From assembly GCF_029868385.1 (NCBI RefSeq), contig NZ_JARWNX010000043.1:62001-126000 (forward strand): 64,000 nucleotides of DNA, written 5' to 3'. The translations under genes and the position numbers were made by a program. Below are positions 7,713 through 16,903 of the stretch, piece after piece. The notes beneath the pieces are model-generated. The model ran no database searches and was not told the origin of the DNA. It was given only the letters and a program-made list of their open reading frames with translations. How positions within the stretch are numbered: position 1 is the first letter of the stretch; each line of letters opens with the position of its first letter. The stretch comes from Nocardia cyriacigeorgica. GTDB lineage: Bacteria > Actinomycetota > Actinomycetes > Mycobacteriales > Mycobacteriaceae.

Positions 7713-7749
7713 ACGACCGTCCAAGAGTTGATCGGTCGTCCAGCAGTTG
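7713..7749. repeat. Inverted and imperfect direct repeats in the hsd4A-yrbE4A gap
   Basis: ACGACCG (7713-7719) and CGGTCGT (7733-7739) form a 7-bp inverted pair. The same stretch also holds two imperfect 16-nt direct repeats, 7715-7730 and 7734-7749 (12 of 16 identical). It may be a weak terminator after hsd4A or a regulator site; the 300-nt gap otherwise holds only the KstR-like site and yrbE4A leader. Confidence 0.35.
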
Positions 7750-7882
7750 GTAGACATGGGGATCGTATGTGCCAGGGCTCACAACCGTGATGCTCAACAC
7801 GTATGAACCAGGTTTCAATCTTACTGTCTGAGATTGGAACGAAATAGCAGTTCAAATGCGGCCAAAAGCCAACCGGAATCTA

Positions 7883-7896
7883 GTGAACATGTTCTA
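7883..7896. promoter_or_regulatory. KstR-like operator upstream of yrbE4A
   Basis: GTGAACATGTTCTA matches TNNAACNNGTTNNA except at the first base. It lies 76 nt before the yrbE4A start, leaving room for a leader with a ribosome binding site, unlike the operators at fadD19 and hsd4A. Confidence 0.8.
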
Positions 7897-7972
7897 CTTA
7901 TCCCCGGATGCGGGACGGTTACGACCGTCGTGTCCGTCAGCGGGACAAGTAGTAGGGCAAGGAGGATCGCCG

Positions 7973-8737
7973 ATGAACGAGGTCCTTGCCGTGCCACTGC
8001 GGGCGGTCGGCGGGTTCTTCGACCTCACGGCGGAGGTGGCGCGTGCGAGCGTTCGCAGGCCGTTCCAGGCACGAGAGTTCGTCGATCAGTCCTGGTTCAT
8101 CGCGCGAGTCTCGATCGTGCCGACCCTGCTGGTCGCCATCCCGTTCACGGTGCTGGTCAGCTTCACGCTGAACATCCTGCTGCGCGAGATCGGCGCGGCC
8201 GACCTCAGCGGCGCGGGCGCGGCCTTCGGTGCGGTGACCCAGGTCGGCCCCATCGTCACGGTGCTCATCGTTGCGGGCGCCGGTGCCACCGCCATCTGCG
8301 CGGACCTGGGCGCACGCACCATTCGTGAGGAGATCGACGCGATGCGCGTACTCGGCATCGACCCGGTCCAACGACTGGTCGTGCCACGCGTGCTCGCCTC
8401 GATGTTCGTCGCGCTGCTGCTCAACGGCCTGGTGTGCACCATCGGCATCCTCGGCGGGTTCCTGTTCTCGGTGCTGTTGCAGGATGTGAACCCCGGCGCC
8501 TTCGTCAACGGGATCACCCTGCTGACCAATCTGCCCGAACTGGTGATCTCCGAGGTCAAGGCGGGTCTGTTCGGGCTCATCGCGGGCCTGGTCGCCTGCT
8601 ATCTGGGCCTCAATGTCAAAGGCGGACCCAAGAGTGTCGGTGATGCGGTGAACCAGACCGTCGTCTTCGCCTTCATGGCGCTGTTCGTGGTCAACGTCGT
8701 CGTCACGGCGGTCGGCATCAAGTTCTCGGTGCGGTGA
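7973..8737 (+). CDS. yrbE4A: Mce4 transporter permease subunit YrbE4A (MlaE family)
   Basis: A 254-residue integral membrane protein of the MlaE/YrbE permease family, the same length as the mycobacterial protein. Several hydrophobic helices and the cytoplasmic REEIDAMRVLGIDP segment, which contacts the ATPase, are visible. With YrbE4B it forms the membrane channel of the Mce4 importer for cholesterol and related sterols. The ATPase (Mkl/MceG) is encoded elsewhere, as usual. AAGGAGG at 7959-7965 fixes the ATG at 7973 over the in-frame start at 7856. It is the first gene of a tightly packed operon that runs to 18428. Confidence 0.95.
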   Translation: MNEVLAVPLRAVGGFFDLTAEVARASVRRPFQAREFVDQSWFIARVSIVPTLLVAIPFTVLVSFTLNILLREIGAADLSGAGAAFGAVTQVGPIVTVLIVAGAGATAICADLGARTIREEIDAMRVLGIDPVQRLVVPRVLASMFVALLLNGLVCTIGILGGFLFSVLLQDVNPGAFVNGITLLTNLPELVISEVKAGLFGLIAGLVACYLGLNVKGGPKSVGDAVNQTVVFAFMALFVVNVVVTAVGIKFSVR

Positions 8738-8741
8738 CCCG

Positions 8742-9593
8742 ATGGCCTTCGTGATCCAATCCAAGTTCCCCCGCACCGTGCGGCGGGTGCGCCGGATGTC
8801 GAACTCCATGGACGAACTCGGCAAACAGGCCGTGTTCTACGCGCGGGCGATCGGCGCCATGCCGAAAGCGCTCGTGCACTACCGCACCGAGACCATCCGG
8901 CTCATCGCCGAGATCAGCATGGGTACCGGCGCGCTGGCCGTCATCGGCGGCACCGTGGTGATCGTCGGCTTCCTCACGCTGTTCACCGGCGGCACCATCG
9001 CCGTGCAGGGTTACAGCTCACTCGGCAATATCGGCGTCGAGGCGTTGACCGGCTTCTTCGCGGCCTTCATCAATGTGCGCATCGCGGCGCCGGTGATCTC
9101 CGGTATCGGCCTCGCCGCCACCATCGGCGCGGGTTCCACCGCGCAGCTGGGCGCGATGCGGGTGGCCGAGGAGATCGACGCGCTCGAATCCATGGGTATC
9201 CGGCCGGTGCCGTACCTGGTGGGCACCAGGGTGCTCGCGGGCATGATCGCGATCGTGCCGCTGTACTCGCTGGCCGTCATCGCCTCGTTCGTCGCCAGCC
9301 GGTTCGCCACCGTGGTCATCTACGGGCAATCGGCGGGCGTCTACGACCATTACTTCTCCACCTTCCTGATCCCCAGCGACATCCTCTGGTCGTTCGTACA
9401 GGCGATCCTCATGGCGGTGGCCGTGATGATGATCCACACCTACTACGGCTTCCATGCCGCGGGCGGCCCGGTGGGCGTCGGCATCGCCGTCGGGAATGCG
9501 GTGCGGGCCTCCCTGGTCGCGGTGGTCACGGTGACGCTGCTGGTCTCGCTGGCCATCTACGGCACCTCCGGCAACTTCAACCTCTCCGGATAG
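8742..9593 (+). CDS. yrbE4B: Mce4 transporter permease subunit YrbE4B (MlaE family)
   Basis: A 283-residue MlaE-family permease, second half of the YrbE4AB pair. The segments IAVQGYSSLGNIGVEALTGF and the coupling motif EEIDALESMGIRP are clear, and the C-terminal SGNFNLSG matches mycobacterial YrbE4B. It begins 4 nt after the yrbE4A stop and ends 7 nt before mce4A, showing one transcript. Its N-terminus (MAFVIQSKFPRTVRRVR) is basic and probably cytoplasmic. Confidence 0.95.
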   Translation: MAFVIQSKFPRTVRRVRRMSNSMDELGKQAVFYARAIGAMPKALVHYRTETIRLIAEISMGTGALAVIGGTVVIVGFLTLFTGGTIAVQGYSSLGNIGVEALTGFFAAFINVRIAAPVISGIGLAATIGAGSTAQLGAMRVAEEIDALESMGIRPVPYLVGTRVLAGMIAIVPLYSLAVIASFVASRFATVVIYGQSAGVYDHYFSTFLIPSDILWSFVQAILMAVAVMMIHTYYGFHAAGGPVGVGIAVGNAVRASLVAVVTVTLLVSLAIYGTSGNFNLSG

Positions 9594-9600
9594 CGGCGGC

Positions 9601-10821
9601 ATGGTGAACACGAAACAATCGGGACGGCCCTCGGGTCTGGCGGCGCGGTTGCGCGGCCCGCTCGGGCTGAAACTGGCCGGTCTCGGGCTGGTGCTGTTCC
9701 TGGTGACGATCGTGGTGGTCTCGATGGTCATGTTCGTCGGCGGTTTCACCGACACCGTGCGGGTGGCCGTGCAGGCGCCACGCAGCGGCCTGGTGCTCGA
9801 CCCGGACGCGAAGGTCAAGGTGCGCGGTGTGGAGATCGGCCGCGTCTCCGATATCGACCTCACCGACGACGGCGCGATGATCAATCTGGCGCTGAACCCG
9901 GATCAGCTGAAGCTGGTGCCCGCCAATGCGGGTGTGGACATCCGGTCGACCACGGTGTTCGGCGCCAAGTACGTGAACTTCGTTGTCCCGGAGGATCCGT
10001 CGCCGGATTCGCTGCAACCCGGCGCCACGGTGGCCGCGAGCCAGGTGACCGTCGAATTCAATACGCTGTTCCAGCATCTGTCCGATGTGCTGGCCCAGGT
10101 GGAACCGGAAAAGCTGAACGCCACCCTGGCCGCGCTCGGTACCGCGCTGCAAGGCCGCGGCGAGAAGCTCGGTGATCTGCTGGTGAACAGCGAGGCCTAT
10201 CTGCGCGACATCAACCCGAGTCTGCCCACGCTGCAACAGGGTCTGGCCGCCACCGCACAGGTGACCGATATCTACGCCGATACCGTCGGCGACCTGCTGC
10301 GCACCGTCGACAATGCCATCGTCACCAGCGGCACCATCGTCGACGAGACCGCGGGCGTGGACGCGCTGCTGGCGAATCTGACCGGCCTGGCCGACACCAC
10401 CGGTTCGGTGCTGCGCGAGAACGAGCAGTCACTGGTCACCGCACTGGATCTGCTGCGGCCGACAAGCGAACTGCTCTACGACTACCGGCCCGCGCTGTCC
10501 TGCCTGATCCAGGGTCTCGGCAAGGCGCTGCCATTGGGTGAGGCGGTCTTCGGTGGTATGCAGCCGGGCGTCGCGCTGAACGCCAGCTTCATGTACGGCC
10601 ATCCCGCCTACACCTTCCCGGAGGATCTGCCGAAGGTGAACGCCACGGGTGGACCGCAATGTGCGGGCACGGTCGACCGGGCGCCGGGAAGCCATGCCGA
10701 CTATGTCGTCACCGATACCTCCGAAGGCGCGCCGTACGCGCCGTCGACCCAGCTGACGATCAACGCGCCCAGCGTTTTCAGGATTCTGTTCGCCGGTCTT
10801 CCGGGGGTGAGCCAGCCGTGA
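9601..10821 (+). CDS. mce4A: Mce-family protein Mce4A
   Basis: A 406-residue Mce protein. A basic N-terminus is followed by one membrane helix (about 24-47), the MlaD/MCE beta-barrel domain (about 50-130, with VKVRGVEIGRVSDI), a long helical region that builds the inter-membrane tunnel, and a globular C-terminal part. Homologous Mce4A is required for cholesterol uptake in mycobacteria. It starts 7 nt after yrbE4B. Its stop overlaps the mce4B GTG (GTGA, 4 nt), the first in a chain of such overlaps through the operon. Confidence 0.94.
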   Translation: MVNTKQSGRPSGLAARLRGPLGLKLAGLGLVLFLVTIVVVSMVMFVGGFTDTVRVAVQAPRSGLVLDPDAKVKVRGVEIGRVSDIDLTDDGAMINLALNPDQLKLVPANAGVDIRSTTVFGAKYVNFVVPEDPSPDSLQPGATVAASQVTVEFNTLFQHLSDVLAQVEPEKLNATLAALGTALQGRGEKLGDLLVNSEAYLRDINPSLPTLQQGLAATAQVTDIYADTVGDLLRTVDNAIVTSGTIVDETAGVDALLANLTGLADTTGSVLRENEQSLVTALDLLRPTSELLYDYRPALSCLIQGLGKALPLGEAVFGGMQPGVALNASFMYGHPAYTFPEDLPKVNATGGPQCAGTVDRAPGSHADYVVTDTSEGAPYAPSTQLTINAPSVFRILFAGLPGVSQP

Positions 10822-11843
10822 ACAACACCGCGACAAGAGTCAAGCTCGGCATCTTCACCCTGGTGATGACACTGATCTTCGCCGGACTGGTGATCGTGTT
10901 CAGCGAAGTGCGCTTCGCCAGGGAGAACGGCTATCACGCCGTGTTCACCAGCGCCTCGGGCATGCTGCCCGGCGACAAGGTCCGCATCGCCGGTGTTCCG
11001 GTGGGCTCGGTGTCGTCGGTGGAGGTCGGCAAGGACCATATGGCCCATGTCGAATTCGATGTCGACCGAAAGTTCAAGCTGTACACCAGCACCCGCGCGA
11101 CCATCCGATACGAGAATCTGGTCGGCGACCGCTATCTCGAACTGCTGGAGGGCCCGGGTTCGGCCGATGTGCTGCCCAAGGGCGGGACCATCGGCTTGGA
11201 GCAGACCGCGCCCGCGCTCGATCTGGACCTGCTGCTCGGCGGATTCAAACCTTTGCTGCGCGGACTGGATCCGGCGCAGGTCAACGATCTGACCAACGCG
11301 CTGCTCCAGGTGTTCCAGGGGCAGGGCGGAACGCTGGTGTCGCTGCTCAACAGCGGTGGTTCCTTCGCCAAGACGCTGGCCGATCGGGATGCGCTGATCG
11401 GCAGCGTGATCGACAACCTCAATGCCGTCCTCGCCACCATCGACGATCGTGACGAACAGTTCACCACCACGATCAACGAATTGCAGCGGCTGGTCAGCGG
11501 GCTGGCCGCCGACCGCGATCCGATCGGCGCCGCCCTGCCCCGGATCGCGGGCGCCACCGGTGATCTCACCGATCTGCTCGCGCAGGCGCGCCCCGATCTG
11601 AAGAACACCATCGAGCAGACCGGGCGGCTCGCCACGAACATCAACCAGGGTTCCGACACCGTGCAGTGGGTGCTGGAGCGGCTGCCCGATACCTATAAGC
11701 AGCTGATCCGCATCGGTGCCTACGGTTCGTTCCTCCAGCTCTACGTCTGCGAGACGAACATCCTGATCGACGGTCCGGACGGTAAGCCGATGGAGGTGGT
11801 CATGCCCGGCGGGCAGACTACTGGAAGGTGTGCAAGCGAATGA
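10818..11843 (+). CDS. mce4B: Mce-family protein Mce4B
   Basis: A 341-residue Mce protein with a single N-terminal membrane helix (about 9-28), the MCE domain marked by PGDKVRIAGVPVGSV, and a long helical stretch containing DRDEQFTTTINEL. The C-terminal part has one cysteine near YVCETN and another near the end. GTG at 10818 overlaps the mce4A stop by 4 nt and fits the mycobacterial length of about 350. One of six different subunits thought to form the hetero-hexameric lipid conduit. Confidence 0.93.
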   Translation: MNNTATRVKLGIFTLVMTLIFAGLVIVFSEVRFARENGYHAVFTSASGMLPGDKVRIAGVPVGSVSSVEVGKDHMAHVEFDVDRKFKLYTSTRATIRYENLVGDRYLELLEGPGSADVLPKGGTIGLEQTAPALDLDLLLGGFKPLLRGLDPAQVNDLTNALLQVFQGQGGTLVSLLNSGGSFAKTLADRDALIGSVIDNLNAVLATIDDRDEQFTTTINELQRLVSGLAADRDPIGAALPRIAGATGDLTDLLAQARPDLKNTIEQTGRLATNINQGSDTVQWVLERLPDTYKQLIRIGAYGSFLQLYVCETNILIDGPDGKPMEVVMPGGQTTGRCASE

Positions 11844-12901
11844 GCGAAAGGCGTACGCCCGCCACCACTATCGGTGTGGTCGGCCTGGTGCTCGCAGTGA
11901 CCGTCGCTTTGTCGGCGCTCCAGTTCGACCGGTTGCCGTTCATCCGCTCCGGCGCGACGTTCACCGCGTTCTTCGCCGACGCGGGCGGTCTCGTTCCCGG
12001 TGACGACGTGCAGGTGGCGGGTGTGAAGTCCGGGCAGGTGGAAGACGTCGAACTCGACGGCGCGAAGGTGCTGGTCACGTTCACGCTGAACGAATCGATC
12101 GTGCTCGGCGACAAGACCGCCGCCGCGATCAAGACCAACACCGTTCTCGGCCGCAAATCGCTCGAGGTCACCCCGCAGGGGCCGGGCGCGTTGCGCGTCG
12201 ACGACACCATTCCGCTGGAGCGCACCACCTCGCCGTACTCGCTGAACGAGGCGCTCGGCGATCTCGCCGACACCGTCGGCGGGCTGGATATGGACCAGGT
12301 CGACCGGACCCTCGACACGCTGTCGGCAACCTTCGCCGATACCCCGGAGCCGTTGCGCAACGCACTCGACGGCATCACCGCGTTGTCGCGCACCATCAAT
12401 ACTCGTGATCAGGCGCTGTCGGATCTGCTGACCCGAGCCCAGAACGTCACCAAGATCCTGTCCGACCGGGCGAACCAGATCAACGCCCTGCTGCTGGACG
12501 GCAACGACCTGCTCGGTGAGTTGGACCGGCGGCGCACCGCCATCAGTCAGCTGATCGTCTACGTCAACGGGCTGGCCCAGCAGCTGTCGGGTCTGGTCGC
12601 CGATAACGAGGCGCAGCTGCAACCCGCGCTCGACCAGCTGAATTCGGTGCTGGATCTGCTGCAACGCAACCGCGACAACATCAACCAGGCGCTCGACGGT
12701 CTCGGCCCGTTCGCCGCGGCGCTCGGTGAGCAGGTCGGCAGCGGTCCGTACTTCCAGGCGTATGTGGTCAATGCGACCAGTCCCGGTTTGCAGATCCTGG
12801 TGGATTCGCTGGTGTGGCCGCAGAATCTGCCGGAGTCGCTACGGGGATACTTCGATCCGATGCCGTCCATCGGACCCGCCATTCAGGAGCCGCCGCGATG
12901 A
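11840..12901 (+). CDS. mce4C: Mce-family protein Mce4C
   Basis: A 353-residue Mce protein with an N-terminal membrane helix (about 8-30), MCE domain (PGDDVQVAGVKSGQV) and helical region ending in the GPYFQAYV segment common in Mce C and D subunits. ATG at 11840 overlaps the mce4B stop (ATGA); a GTG at 11828 is also in frame but lies deeper inside mce4B. The next gene again overlaps by 4 nt. Confidence 0.93.
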   Translation: MSERRTPATTIGVVGLVLAVTVALSALQFDRLPFIRSGATFTAFFADAGGLVPGDDVQVAGVKSGQVEDVELDGAKVLVTFTLNESIVLGDKTAAAIKTNTVLGRKSLEVTPQGPGALRVDDTIPLERTTSPYSLNEALGDLADTVGGLDMDQVDRTLDTLSATFADTPEPLRNALDGITALSRTINTRDQALSDLLTRAQNVTKILSDRANQINALLLDGNDLLGELDRRRTAISQLIVYVNGLAQQLSGLVADNEAQLQPALDQLNSVLDLLQRNRDNINQALDGLGPFAAALGEQVGSGPYFQAYVVNATSPGLQILVDSLVWPQNLPESLRGYFDPMPSIGPAIQEPPR

Positions 12902-14190
12902 CATCGAGAATTCGCAGTCTGCCGCGGTGGGTGTTCATCGTGGTCGCGGTGCTGGTCGCCGCGCTCGTCGTGTTCGCCGGATACACCGCGCTCGACCGGA
13001 TCGGTAAAACCCGCATCACCGCCTATTTCACCTCCACCAGCGGCCTCTACGCCGGTGACGATGTGCGGGTGCTCGGCGTCAAGGTGGGCAGGATCGACTC
13101 GATCGAGCCGGGCGCCGATCAGGTCGAGGTGAAGATGACCATCGATCGCGGCATCGATCTGCCCGCCGACGCGCGAGCGGTGATCATCTCGCCGTCGCTG
13201 GTGTCGGCGCGGTTCATCCAGGTCGCACCCGCCTACACCGAGGGCCCGAAGCTGGAGGACGGCGCGACGATCGGTATCGAGCGCACCGCGGTGCCGGTGG
13301 AATGGGACGACATCAAGGCCGAGTTGTCGAAGCTGGCAACGGCTCTCGGCCCGGTCGGCGAGGACCAGCAGGGCTCCTTCGGCCGGTTCGTCGATACCGC
13401 CGCGGACAACCTCGACGGCAACGGTGACCGGTTCCGGGAGACGTTGCGTGAGCTGTCGGCCACGTTGACCACACTCTCGGACGGACGCACCGACCTCTTC
13501 GGCACCATCCGCAACTTGCAACATTTCGTGGAGGTGCTGTCGGCGAGCAATGAGCAGATCGTGCAGTTCGGCGGCCGGCTCGCCTCGGTATCGTCGGTGC
13601 TCGCGGGTGTGTCCGAGGAACTCGGCACCGGCCTGGACAATCTGGATATCGCCGTCGCCGACGTGAAGCGTTTCCTCGACAGCAGCGGTGCCGAACTCAC
13701 CGAGAGCGTGCAGAAACTGGCCGATGCGACGCAGATCCTGGTCGACAAGCGCCCCGAACTCGAACAGGTGCTGCACTCCGGTCCGACCGCGCTGGTGAAC
13801 TTCTATCAGATCTACAAGCCCGCACAGGGCACGCTGACCGGCGCGATCGCCTTGAACAACACCGCCGATCCGCTGAGCTTCCTGTGTGGATCGGTGCAGG
13901 CCCGCGATGGATACAACTCCGATCAGAGTGCGGCGCTGTGCGCGGAATTCCTCGCGCCGGTGCTGAAATCGCTCGCGATGAACTATCCGCCGCTGCTGAC
14001 CAATCCGGCGACGGGCGTCACGGCCTTCCCCGATCAGCTGGTATTCAGCCCGGAGTCACTGGCGGGCACCCAGCAGACCCAGGGCCCCGCTCCGGCGCGG
14101 GCCGCGGCGCCGGTGACGGTGCCGAACGGTATCGCCGGACTGGCCATTCCTGGATTGCCCGCGCCACCGGTGCCGGGAGGAGGGCGATGA
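12898..14190 (+). CDS. mce4D: Mce-family protein Mce4D
   Basis: A 430-residue Mce protein: membrane helix at about 11-33, MCE domain with AGDDVRVLGVKVGRID, then a helical segment and a region with conserved cysteines (LSFLCGS and AALCAEF) typical of D subunits. The C-terminus is rich in Pro, Gly and Ala. The ATG at 12898 overlaps the mce4C stop by 4 nt; the frame extends upstream to 12814 but inside mce4C. Confidence 0.93.
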   Translation: MTSRIRSLPRWVFIVVAVLVAALVVFAGYTALDRIGKTRITAYFTSTSGLYAGDDVRVLGVKVGRIDSIEPGADQVEVKMTIDRGIDLPADARAVIISPSLVSARFIQVAPAYTEGPKLEDGATIGIERTAVPVEWDDIKAELSKLATALGPVGEDQQGSFGRFVDTAADNLDGNGDRFRETLRELSATLTTLSDGRTDLFGTIRNLQHFVEVLSASNEQIVQFGGRLASVSSVLAGVSEELGTGLDNLDIAVADVKRFLDSSGAELTESVQKLADATQILVDKRPELEQVLHSGPTALVNFYQIYKPAQGTLTGAIALNNTADPLSFLCGSVQARDGYNSDQSAALCAEFLAPVLKSLAMNYPPLLTNPATGVTAFPDQLVFSPESLAGTQQTQGPAPARAAAPVTVPNGIAGLAIPGLPAPPVPGGGR

Positions 14191-15476
14191 TGCGCAAGCG
14201 ATCGGCGATGACGCGCGGTACCGCGCCAGTGGCGCGCGGTGCGGCCGTGCGACGCACCGCGGCCGTCGCGGTCGGGCTCACGATGGCGCTCGGTATCACC
14301 GGATGTCAGTGGGACGGCCTGAACTCGCTGCCGATGCCAGGTACCGAGGGCACCGGTGAGGGCGCGTACGAGGTGCGTATCCAGATGCCGAATGTCACCA
14401 CGCTGACCCGCAATTCGCCGGTCCGCGTGGACGATGTGGCGGTTGGGACCGTGACGGGCATCGACGTCGAGGGCTGGCACGCGCTGGTCACCGTATCGCT
14501 GAACCCCGATGTGGTCCTGCCCGCGAACGCGGTCGCCAAGATCGGGCAGACCAGTCTGCTCGGCAGCAACCATGTGGAGCTGGCAGCGCCGGAGAATGTG
14601 GCGCCGCAGGGGAAGTTGAGCGATGGTGACGTCATCCCATTGGATCGGGCGGGTGCCTATCCGACCACCGAACAGGTGCTGTCCTCGCTGTCGGTGGTGC
14701 TCAACGGCGGCGGAATCTCCCAGCTCGAGACCATTACTCGCGAGCTGAACGCGGCCTTCGTCGGCAACGAGGACGCCATTCGCGATCTGCTGCCCCAGCT
14801 CAACGAACTCACCACCAACCTGCAAGCGCAGACCAACGACATCATCGCCGCGATGACCGGACTGGATCGGCTCGGTGGTCAGCTGAACCAGCAGCGCGAT
14901 CTGGTGGCGGAGGCGATCGAACAGATCCATCCCGCGCTGACGGTGCTGGCCGATCGTAGGGAGAACATCACCGGCACGCTCACCGCCCTGGGTGACCTCA
15001 GCGATGTCACCCAGCGGATCATCGACAATGCCGGTGACAACCTGACAGCGAACCTGGCCGCGCTGGGCCCGGTGCTGCAAACACTGGCCGATACCGGTAA
15101 CAACCTCACCGAAGCGTTGAAGATCGCGCTCACCTTCCCGTTCCCGATGAAGAACCTCGGCAATGCGATCAAGGGCGACTATCTCAACCTGTTCATGACG
15201 GTCGATCTGACCGGTCAGCGGCTGGATTCGAACTTCCTCACCGGCACCCCGCTCGGTGGACGTTTCGGTGGCGTGGAGGGTGTGCTCGGCACGTTTGCAC
15301 CGGAAACCGCTGGGCAGCAGGGCAATCCGCTGACGACGCCGATGCAGCCGCCCGGACAATCCAGCGGACCCGCGCCGACCATTCCCGGGCTGCCACCGAT
15401 TCCGGGCCTACCTGCCATTCCCGGGCTGACCGTGCCGCTGCCCGGCGCGCCCGCACCGGAAGGGGAGGGTCGGTGA
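14187..15476 (+). CDS. lprN: Mce-family lipoprotein Mce4E (LprN-like)
   Basis: A 429-residue E-type Mce protein. A long basic leader with RR at 22-23 and a hydrophobic stretch ends in the lipobox GITGC, so Cys40 should be lipidated and the protein anchored to the outer face of the cell membrane. The MCE domain (SPVRVDDVAVGTVTGI), helical region and a Pro-Gly-rich tail with repeated IPGLP units follow. ATG at 14187 overlaps the mce4D stop, with GGGAGGAGGG just upstream; a second ATG follows immediately at 14190. The E-position lipoprotein is a constant feature of mce operons. Confidence 0.93.
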   Translation: MMRKRSAMTRGTAPVARGAAVRRTAAVAVGLTMALGITGCQWDGLNSLPMPGTEGTGEGAYEVRIQMPNVTTLTRNSPVRVDDVAVGTVTGIDVEGWHALVTVSLNPDVVLPANAVAKIGQTSLLGSNHVELAAPENVAPQGKLSDGDVIPLDRAGAYPTTEQVLSSLSVVLNGGGISQLETITRELNAAFVGNEDAIRDLLPQLNELTTNLQAQTNDIIAAMTGLDRLGGQLNQQRDLVAEAIEQIHPALTVLADRRENITGTLTALGDLSDVTQRIIDNAGDNLTANLAALGPVLQTLADTGNNLTEALKIALTFPFPMKNLGNAIKGDYLNLFMTVDLTGQRLDSNFLTGTPLGGRFGGVEGVLGTFAPETAGQQGNPLTTPMQPPGQSSGPAPTIPGLPPIPGLPAIPGLTVPLPGAPAPEGEGR

Positions 15477-16903
15477 CGCTCACCAAATTCGTCAAGATCC
15501 AGCTGGCGATCTTCTCCGTCCTCACGGTGATCGGCCTCGTCGTCATGGGCGGCACCTACATCGGCGTGCCCGCGATGCTCGGCATCGGCCGCTATGAGGT
15601 CACCGTGCAACTCGCGGCGACCGGCGGGCTGTACCAGCAGGCGAATGTGGCCTTCCGCGGTACGAACGTCGGCAAGGTGACCGAGGTCCGGCTGACGCCC
15701 GAAGGGGTGGAGGCGGATCTGTCGATCGACAGCGACTACAAGATCCCAGGCGATTCCGAGGCCTGGGTGCGCAGTGTGTCGGCGATCGGCGAACAGTACG
15801 TCGATCTGGTGCCCGGTGAGAATTCCGGCGACGGAAACCTCTACGACGGCAGCGTGATTCCGGTGGAGCGGACCCAGCTGCCCCAGGATGTCGGCGCGCT
15901 GCTCGATCAGACCGACCGGCTGCTGTCCAGCGTCGCCGATACCAGGCTGCGCCAGGTGATCGATGAGGCGTTCCGCGCGTTCAACGGTGCGGGCCCGGAC
16001 CTTCAGCGGTTCATCGACTCGGCCGCGCTGCTCGTGCAGGAGGCGAAGGACAGTGCCGAGCCGACGAAGCAGCTGATCGAGCAGATCGGGCCGTTGCTCG
16101 ACACCCAGGTGCGATCAGAGGACGCGATCCGGTCCTGGCCCGCCGATCTCGCCACGGTGACCGACCAACTGCGCGAACACGATCCGGCGCTGCGCAATAT
16201 CCTGCGGGACGGACCGGCCGCCCTGGAACGGGTGACCAACCAGTTCGACTCCCTCCGCCCGACGCTGCCGCTGCTGCTGGCCAATCTGGTCAGCCTCGGC
16301 GAGGTCGCGGTGACCTACCACGCGGGCGTCGAGCAGATCCTGGTCGTCTACCCGCCGCTGGTCGCCGCCCTGCTGACCTCGATCCGTGGGCCGCTGGAAT
16401 ACGGCGCGCTGGTCGATTTCATGACCACCCTCAACGATCCACCGCCGTGCACCACCGGATTCCTGCCGCCGGATCAGCGCCGCGCGCCGAGCGATTTCAC
16501 ACCGGTCGACACACCGTCGGGCCTGTATTGCAAGGTCCCGCAGGACTCACCGGTCGCGGTGCGCGGTATCCGCAACACCCCGTGCGCGGAGTTCCCCGGT
16601 CGGCGGGCCCCCTCGCCGGAGCTGTGCCGCACCGGCTACGTTGCCGAAGGCAACAACCCGCCGTTCGGTCCGCCGCAGCCGGTGGCACCGGCGTCCGCGC
16701 CGTTGATTCCTGGCTCGGCGCCGACAGCGCCCGCCGGTTCGTCGGGTGCGGCCACACCCGCGGCGGCCAGGTCGTACGATCCGGCGACGGGCGTCTATAT
16801 CGGCCCTGACGGGCGCACCTATCGACAGGGAAATATCGAACCCGGCGGATCGGGAACGGTTCCGGCGAGTTGGCAAGCGATGTTCGAGGAGCAGCAACGA
16901 TGA
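15473..16903 (+). CDS. mce4F: Mce-family protein Mce4F
   Basis: A 476-residue F-type Mce protein with an N-terminal membrane helix (about 9-33), the MCE domain (ANVAFRGTNVGKVTEV), the helical needle region, and a cysteine-containing C-terminal domain followed by a Pro/Ala-rich tail and the motif YDPATGVYIGPDG. This last motif is typical of F subunits. It is shorter than the mycobacterial protein of about 564 residues, mostly in the tail. GTG at 15473 overlaps the mce4E stop. Confidence 0.93.
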   Translation: MTLTKFVKIQLAIFSVLTVIGLVVMGGTYIGVPAMLGIGRYEVTVQLAATGGLYQQANVAFRGTNVGKVTEVRLTPEGVEADLSIDSDYKIPGDSEAWVRSVSAIGEQYVDLVPGENSGDGNLYDGSVIPVERTQLPQDVGALLDQTDRLLSSVADTRLRQVIDEAFRAFNGAGPDLQRFIDSAALLVQEAKDSAEPTKQLIEQIGPLLDTQVRSEDAIRSWPADLATVTDQLREHDPALRNILRDGPAALERVTNQFDSLRPTLPLLLANLVSLGEVAVTYHAGVEQILVVYPPLVAALLTSIRGPLEYGALVDFMTTLNDPPPCTTGFLPPDQRRAPSDFTPVDTPSGLYCKVPQDSPVAVRGIRNTPCAEFPGRRAPSPELCRTGYVAEGNNPPFGPPQPVAPASAPLIPGSAPTAPAGSSGAATPAAARSYDPATGVYIGPDGRTYRQGNIEPGGSGTVPASWQAMFEEQQR

